A stretch of DNA of 64,000 nt, from positions 848,616 through 912,615 of the forward strand of contig MU004186.1 of the NCBI GenBank assembly GCA_010093605.1, written 5' to 3'. This DNA comes from Lophium mytilinum. Lineage: Eukaryota; Ascomycota; Dothideomycetes; Mytilinidiales; Mytilinidiaceae. A program made the translations under genes and the position numbers. Below the pieces are notes generated by a model, which ran no database searches, was not told where the DNA came from, and saw only the letters and a program-made list of their open reading frames with translations. Shown here piece after piece: positions 57,401 through 64,000 of the stretch (the first letter of the stretch is position 1; each line of letters begins with the position of its first letter).

Positions 57401-58678
57401 TGTCGGGTTGACCGGAAGCCGGGAGAGGATCCCAATGGAGAAAAATCTGGCGCTAGCCTGCTGAGGGAGGGCGGCGAGTAATACCATAGGGAACCTGGAG
57501 GACAAGCGGAATGAAGCTCTGCCAGAGGTGGAGGCTTGAGTGGAGGATGAAAGGGATGGGAACGAATGAAAAAGGGGACAGAGAGAGATGGAGGGATGAG
57601 GAGGGAGAGGGATGAGGATGGAGAGGGATGAGGAGGGAGAGGGATGGGGAGGGAGAGGGATGGGGATGGAGGAGACTTGGGGTACATAGCGCAGGCACTC
57701 TTTTCCCCCTTACGAGGGTTTTTAACGAGGCCAGCATTTCTTCAAAAAAGTTTCTCATGCTTAGTACGCTGTTACTCTTGTTCTTGATGGCTGCCGTCTA
57801 TTAGGAGGCGCAACATTCTTGTCAACATGAGGTTGAGAGGATGTGGGATGAGAAAGAGATGAGATCAAAACCTGGTGCATTGTTCTTCGCCCTTTCCTCA
57901 CGACCACGAGACAAGATGAGAACTTACACATAAGGAATACACCAGGTCTACAAAGATTCAACGAAGTACCTCGACAAGTCCGGAGAGAATGATGGCGATG
58001 TTTGATGGTTGATGAAATCCCGAAGCTATATAAAACCGAGTACCTACCTCGAAAACCACATCTCCATCACTTTCATCCCACCAATCTAACCAATCAAAGA
58101 GCCATCTCAAAGTCCTTTTCAAATTTTGCACACGCTCTTACCTTGTCACCCTTCTTTCATAAACCTCAAACCGCCTAGGGCTGCAGACATCCCGCCCCAC
58201 ACCGCAATCGCTTCACGACATAAAATCATCCCGAGAGAGGGAAATCTCATCAGAGCCATCATCCACTCTTGCGAGCGCTCGGAAAGACATTGTTCGCTAT
58301 CAGGTCGTCCTTCCTCGAAGGGAACGGGTGGAGTGTGTCGCTGGACGTCGGGACTTCGGGAACCCCTGGTGGTTACTTAGTCAGCAAGATATCAAGATCT
58401 AGGTGCCAAGAGATCTCTTGTTTACTCCACCACAACTTCGCTGCATCGCACACTGCACGACAGCTCCCTCGTCACAAAACCCAATTCCACTCCTTCTCCC
58501 TTCCTTTTGCGTGCACTGCCCTTCTCTTGAAGCCTCCAATCAATTCCTCCAAGCAGTAAGTCGCCCATTCCTTACTTGTGCCATCACCAAGCTAACCACC
58601 GGAATGCAATTGACAGTAAGCGCAGGCACCCCTTCGACCCCACATAAAGCAGAGACCGTGAGGCTCTACCTCGTGGAC
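54419..58678. other. 4.3-kb gene-poor stretch before MOB1
   Basis: No gene recognised. Minus-strand ORFs at 55890-56231 (proline/serine-rich) and 56609-57163 (184 codons, GC-rich, overlapped by open frames on both strands) have no known motif. A 16-bp purine minisatellite lies at 57604-57667. The last 500 bp are C/T-rich and probably contain the MOB1 promoter and leader. Confidence 0.45.
57604..57667. repeat. 16-bp purine-rich minisatellite, four units
   Basis: Four exact-length 16-bp units of the form GGAGAGGGATGAGGAT, differing at positions 11 and 16 only, within a longer purine-only strand (about 57570-57675). No gene is implied; the proline/serine frame on the other strand is a repeat artefact. 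Confidence 0.9.
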
Positions 58679-60115
58679 ATGTCTGGCTTCATAACAACAA
58701 TGTTCGTTCCCACTTCTTCTTCCCCCACTACCTTCCCCGCGAATCCAAAGCCCCTCCAGCCGGTCTTCACCCTCGCCCAGAGCGAGAGCTGCATACACTT
58801 CGAATGGGACCCGCTTGGCCGGAGAGATCAAATACTCGGGAAGCAAAGAGATAAAGGGCGCCTCGCATCAGTTCCTGTCCGGCCAGAAATGACATACAAA
58901 AGCCCGCTGCAGAGGGGTTTGGGCGAGGGGTTGCGGGCAGCACAGGCACAGACCCAGGTTCCGTCTATAAACGCAGGCTTCGGTATTAAAGACCACGGAG
59001 AAGAGCTGGATCATCTTCGTATGGCGGTCCCACCTCCGACGCCGGTCTCCAGTCCTAAGCTGGCCCCGCGAGACGCAAGCCCGGCGCGTGACTGCCCCAA
59101 CTACTCGTACAAACTGCTTCCTGGCGGCGGGACGCCTGTTCGTGCCTCTCCGGCCAAACAAGACTGGGAAGGGTGTGCTACTCCGACCACTAAAAAGCTC
59201 TGGGCGGGGTGGGGCACTGGCAGCCCTGCAAGTACTAATAGCACTGTCAAATATCAAACGCCCCGAACTGGATTTGCAGGCCTGAGCTTACTTTCTGGTT
59301 TCTTCAATAGCAATCCCCGGACGCGCACACCGTTCAAGCCGCAGAAGTCGAACCGAGGGACCAGCAGTTGGCAGCTCAAGCAGTATGCGGAGGCGACGCT
59401 CGGGAGTGGAAGCTTGAGGAAGGCGGTCAAGTTGCCGGAAGGGGAGGATAAGGACGAGTGGTTGGCTGTCAACGGTAAGATAGCCATGGAGATGATTAAC
59501 TGTTTGATGGGTTTGCTAATGTAGTGGTCACACAGTGGTCGACTTCTACAACCAGATCAATCTGCTCTATGGTTCGATTACCGAGTTCTGCTCGCCGCAG
59601 ACATGTCCAGAGATGAAGGCTACGGACGAGTGAGTTATGTGTTTCACATTGTTAGATCATGGTATCGCTGCTTATAAGGATAGATTCGAATACCTATGGC
59701 AAGACACAGAGAACTTCAAACGCCCAACCAAGATGGCCGCGCCGGAGTACATCGAGCACCTCATGGCATGGGTCCAGAGCAACATCGACAACGAGCAGAT
59801 GTTTCCCAGCAGAATCGGTTCGATCTCCTTAAGTCTACATCCTTTCCGACAATCAAGCTAACGATCCTAGGCGTCGCCTTCCCCAAGACGTTCCCGGCTC
59901 TCATCCGCAACATGTTCAAGCGCCTCTACCGCGTCTACGCCCACATCTACTGCCACCATTACCCCGTGATCATCGAGCTCGGCCTCGAACCGCATCTGAA
60001 CACGAGCTTCAAGCACTACGTCCTATTCATCGACGAGCACGGGCTCGCGTCGGGTTCGAAAGACTTCTGGGGACCACTGGGCGATCTGGTAGAGAGCATG
60101 CTAAGGAGTGACTAA
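58679..60115 (+). CDS. MOB1: MOB1 kinase activator
   Basis: Predicted 219-aa activator of NDR/LATS kinases (Dbf2-Mob1) in the mitotic exit/septation network, the exact family length. Exons 58679-58701, 59311-59474, 59536-59629, 59684-59817 and 59871-60115. Exon 1 codes MSGFITT and joins [20 protein letters not shown]. The conserved core is [27 protein letters not shown]-like [20 protein letters not shown], and [20 protein letters not shown]. Zinc ligands are in CSPQTCPEM and HIYCHHYP; the tail reads [16 protein letters not shown]. The first intron is 609 nt (GTTCGT...CAATAG), a multiple of three with no stop in frame, so retention would add 203 residues. The short form is preferred from family length. 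Confidence 0.93.
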
Positions 60116-61611
60116 GTTAGAGCAGAGACGCGGTTGCTACGAATGGTGTATGCGGTAATGAGGACATGAAATGGCATTGAGTGGCAAAGCAGCTCTCTAG
60201 GGTTCTTTTGTTTCTAACTGGGGGTAATGGCGCTGTTTTGGCTCATAATCGGACATCAGGAATAGGGGGCGTCGTTCCGGCGAGACATGAAGGTTGTATT
60301 GACGACTAAACAATCCATTTGCGAGTGGTGCTCTTTTCTCTTTTCCAGTTTCATTGACGACGCTCTGACTGGCGAGTCCTGAGATTTTAGACATGAATCC
60401 TCTAAACTCCTATATTCGCTCTTGCTAGTATGGTCTTGTATGATCTTGATCCTCGACTTCTTATAATAAGACGCCCCTCAGTAGTATTCATCCCCAAAAG
60501 CTAGACGCGAGGCTGAAAACAAAGCAGTTGAAAGACCCACTTGTTAGCGGTTAATCTACCCCACGCCTGGGCCCTGTCAAAGCATCTTTGGTGCGATGGC
60601 GTCGATGGCGCACTTAGCGAGGTGGCTAGCGATAAGGCTCCAGGTTTCCTCGTTGATGTTGATGCTGCGAAAAGGGCCCAGGACGAAGTCATGCTCCGTG
60701 TCTCTGAATATTTGGATGTTGCCTTCCCGCATCCTGTACACACGGCGGTCACGAAGTTAGGAAGTAGAGCTCGATAAGCCTTGTTAAAGTAGGTTTAACG
60801 AACAGTAGCGCTCTATTCTCGCTACCAGAGGTACTAGCTCTCCCCAGACCTCCTCTACGTCTAGAGCATCATGAAACCCCCATACGAACGTCCAGTGGCC
60901 TAGATGTAGCTACCCTCCCCGTCCCAAACTTTGGCTCCATCCAGCTCCCATCCAGCGTGAAACCACGAAGGCCCAGGCGTGACGTCACAGCGAACACTGA
61001 TATCCAGGCGAACAACCTCCTTTGTCTGCCGCTCCATCACGATCTTGCGGATGACCAAGGCTCCAAGCGAACGGTGCAACGGTGCTTTCACGCGGCCGTC
61101 GGTCTTGTCTTCCGTCATGCAGCGGCACGGTGGGAACTTTTCGAGTAAACGGGGACGACGATCATGCATCGTGGGGCATCGACAACCCCGCATGAGTAGA
61201 TTCTAGTGGTAGCCCAGCAGCCAGCGCCTGGGTCTACCGCCAATGGCCTCAACCTGGCCGTCAGCGGCGGTAGGGAGAGCTTATGAATGAGGGATCCCCC
61301 AGGGGCCCCGCGTAGGTTGCTTTAAGCTGTCTGTGGGACTGATCTGTGCTCTGGATCATATATCTTGGTGCTTGATTGTGCTTCTTGGTGGTTATTGATT
61401 GAGTGAGGAGATTGATATATGCTTTACTCATAGCTAGAACACCACGATTAGGAATTTGATAACAGCCTATTTGTGCTCTACCTCTATAGGGTTACTATAA
61501 ACACTCTCTAGTAGGGCCCTCAACAAGAGTAAGGATTCCTATTCAAAACTCATTCCATACTTTCGACATCAACCCCAAACTCACCCCTCTCAGACCTCAC
61601 CACCACCAACC
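60116..61611. other. intergenic, nothing certain
   Basis: About 1.5 kb between MOB1 and the sugar-porter gene. A minus-strand stretch at 60900-61193 ending in HAGWELDGAKVWDGEGSYI has protein-like composition but no recognised family. The last 60 bp before the transporter start are C/A-rich, typical of a fungal 5' leader. Confidence 0.4.
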
Positions 61612-63814
61612 ATGCCCCCCTCCCACCACTCCGCCCGCAACTCGTCCGGCGACGAAGAAAAGCCCGACAAGACCAACCCCATCCGCAACTCCAGCATCGC
61701 CCTCTCCGCCGCCGAGCGCGCCCGCCGCAACATCAACGCTAAGCTCGCCAACCCCCTCCAGGGCTACAGCTATGAAGAACTACGCAAGATGGGGCGCGAC
61801 TATGCCTACGAGCACGCGCTGGCCGAAGCAGAAGACGTGCGCGCGCTCGAGCTCGGCGCGATGCTGGCGCGCGATCCCGAGAACATCGACATCATGAAGC
61901 AGTTCGGCATTACTGATGAGGAGCATGCGGTGCTGGTGAGGGAGATTACGCATCGATGGAGCCAGCCGTGGTTGTTGTATTTGGTTATTGTTCTGTGCTC
62001 GACTTGTGCGGCGGTTCAGGGGATGGGTGAGTAACTATTTATGTGTTTGAGTGGAGAGATGCTGAGACCTTGTAGATGAGACCGTGGTCAATGGTGCGCA
62101 GCTGTTCTTTTTACCGCAGTTTGGCATCGATAACGGCGATGAGAGGTCGACGTGGCTTACGGGGCTTGTTAATGGGGCGCCGTATCTTTGTTGCGCGCTT
62201 ATTGGGTGTTGGTTGACTACTCCTTATAAGTAAGTCTACCTCTCCTTGAGTCCTAGAGCAGTGGGATAGGACACTGATTCGGTTGCAGTAATTGGTTCGG
62301 TCGCCGAGGTACCATCTTCATCACTTGCCTCTTCAGCGCTATTGCGTGTTTCTGGCAAGGCTTCGTGAATACGTGGTGGCATATGTTCATCGCGCGGTTT
62401 GCTCTCGGGTTTGGGATTGGGCCAAAGTCGGCTACTGTTCCTATCTATGCGGTAAGTTTGGCTGCTTTGTGCTTCGATGAGGATTCGTAATTGATGGGCT
62501 TTCCAAGGCCGAATGCACACCTCCGCAGATTCGTGGAGCGCTTGTCATGCAATGGCAGATGTGGACTGCCTTTGGTAAGTCACAGTTTGGAAGAGAAGTA
62601 GGAATGGTTACGAGCTGACTTTTCCAGGCATCATGTTCGGCTACGTCTCTGACTTAGCTTTCTATTCCGTCCCGGATAAGCACAACATTACCGGCCTGAA
62701 CTGGCGTATCATGATGGCCTCTGCCATGCTTCCCGCCGTCATTGTATGCATTTTCGTCTTCTGGGTCCCGGAGTCTCCGCGCTGGTATATGTCGAAAGGC
62801 CGCCACGCCTCTGCCTACCAGTCTATGTGCAAGCTCCGCTTCAACAAAGTTCAGGCGGCTCGCGATCTGTTCTATATGTCGGAGCTACTCAAGGCCGAGG
62901 AGAGCATGACCATCGGTCAGAGTAAGATTAGGGAGTTGTATACTGTTCCGAGGAATCGACGTGCGATGATTGCATCCGAGATCGTTATGTTCATGCAGCA
63001 GGTGAGTTTGAGAATCTCCCCTAACTTCCCCCAAACCGCTTTTTCTCCAAATCCTCAACACTCCGCAACAAGCAGCCTACGCTAACACCTTAATAAGTTC
63101 TGCGGGGTTAACGTCATAGCATACTACTCTTCATCCATATTCGTCGAATCCGGCTTCAGCGAACAATCCGCTCTCGGCGCCTCCCTCGGCTGGGGCGTAA
63201 TCAACTTCCTCTTCGCCATCCCGGCCATCTACACCATCGACACCTTCGGCCGGCGCAATCTCCTCCTAACCACCTTCCCCCTCATGTCGCTCTGCCTCCT
63301 CTTCACCGGCTTCTCCTTCTACATCCCCACCAGCTCCAAAGCCCACATCGGCTGCATCGCGCTCGGCCTCTACCTCTTCGGCATCGTCTACTCCCCCGGC
63401 GAAGGCCCCGTCCCCTTCACCTACTCGGCCGAAGCCTACCCGCTCTACATCCGCACCATCGGCATGTCCCTCGCAACAGCCACAACGTGGTTCTTCAATT
63501 TCATCCTGTCCATCACGTGGCCGTCGCTGCTCAAGGCGTTCAAGCCGCAGGGCGCGTTCGGGTGGTACGCTGCCTGGAATCTGGTCGGCTGGGTGCTGGT
63601 CCTGCTCTTCATGCCTGAAACCAAGGGCAAGACGCTCGAGGAGCTGGATCAGGTCTTCAGCGTGCCGACGCATGTGCATGCGGCGTATGGGCTGCGGCAG
63701 GTGCCGTATTTCGTTAATCGGTACGTGTTGTGGCGGAGGGTGGAGCCCGAGAGGCTATATGAGAGGGAGGCGTATGATGAGAATGCTGTCGAGCCGGAGA
63801 CGAATGTGGTGTAA
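61612..63814 (+). CDS. MFS sugar/polyol porter
   Basis: Predicted 629-aa plasma-membrane transporter of the sugar-porter family. Exons 61612-62026, 62076-62229, 62289-62451, 62508-62574, 62628-63001 and 63098-63814. The ~125-residue N-terminal cytosolic part (LQGYSYEELRKMGRDYAYEH, EHAVLVREITHRWSQPWLL) is typical of a fungal subgroup often annotated as myo-inositol/polyol transporters. Twelve membrane segments follow with family motifs: NNWFGRRGT, ARFALGFGIGPKSATVPIYA, PESPRWYMSKGR, FMQQFCGVNVIAYYSSSIF, DTFGRRN, and PETKGKTLEELDQVFSV. Segment 10 has VYSPGEGPVPFTYSAEAYPL. The C-terminal tail is acidic. The substrate cannot be read from the sequence. All five introns keep frame and have clear GT-AG ends. 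Confidence 0.93.
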
Positions 63815-64000
63815 ATTGTGAGGAGGGAATCGAGGTAATACGTGAAGAAGAAATAGGAGGGAAGGGCTGATAATGCGATGTTCGAAAGCCAGATTGAAAT
63901 AGTTTGGTGAGAGGGACGGTTGGAACGCTTTCTTTGATACCCAGTTCCTTCATTTGGTACTCAGATCTGGTGGGAACTTTCCTTGTATGATTGTTTTGCT

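Noticed and set aside
57280-57758. Proline/serine-rich minus-strand ORFs
   Set aside because: Produced by the purine minisatellite on the other strand.

Overview
The window looks like nuclear DNA of a filamentous ascomycete (Pezizomycotina, probably a Dothideomycete). Genes are broken by many short GT-AG introns, mostly 45-100 nt, with CTAAC/CTGAC-like branch sites. Conserved fungal genes (NIP7, NOC3, ALG5, NOSIP, TAZ1, BUR6, ADE8, MOB1) are set in longer gene-poor stretches. The left 3.7 kb is a sharply AT-rich block holding a decayed retroelement, as in genomes with repeat-induced point mutation. No rRNA, tRNA or CRISPR array was found.

Layout. 1-3.7 kb: AT-rich block with a broken Ty1/copia fossil, a GATA-type minisatellite and a short unexplained coding-like stretch. 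3.9-6.8 kb: a divergent pair, a carboxymuconolactone decarboxylase-like (AhpD-fold) gene and a D-amino-acid oxidase. 7.3-11.7 kb: NIP7 and NOC3, two 60S-biogenesis genes fired from one 164-bp promoter, then an INO80 subunit F-domain gene. 12.4-14.3 kb: an MFS transporter. 14.8-15.0 kb: a MITE-like foldback. 15-22 kb: no recognisable gene. 22.0-26.0 kb: an EST1/SMG6-like protein with a C-terminal PIN domain, converging on a small unknown gene. 26-33 kb: gene-poor, with a 609-bp hAT-like nonautonomous element. 33.2-40.3 kb: ALG5, an AAA ATPase and a NOSIP-type RING/U-box gene. 40.6-42.8 kb: two tandem paralogues of an unrecognised family with a Myb/SANT-like segment. 43.8-49.2 kb: an SNG1/DUF3533 membrane protein, tafazzin and NC2-alpha (BUR6). 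49.8-53.1 kb: two tandem BTB/POZ genes, the first split by a 533-bp transposon with perfect 8-bp target duplications. 53.7-54.4 kb: ADE8. 58.7-60.1 kb: MOB1 with an unusual open 609-nt first intron. 61.6-63.8 kb: a sugar-porter MFS.

Functionally the window is a mix of housekeeping genes (ribosome assembly, N-glycosylation, cardiolipin remodelling, purine synthesis, mitotic exit, transcription repression) and lineage-specific genes (the two tandem pairs, transporters, oxidase pair). The most striking structures are the fresh-looking insertion into a BTB gene, two 8-bp-TSD elements with C-run repeats in their terminal inverted repeats, a tandem Myb-like pair with one conserved intron, the MOB1 intron that stays in frame, and an EST1-PIN protein with an altered catalytic motif. 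All exon boundaries were read by eye from splice signals and reading frames; none has been tested against RNA.
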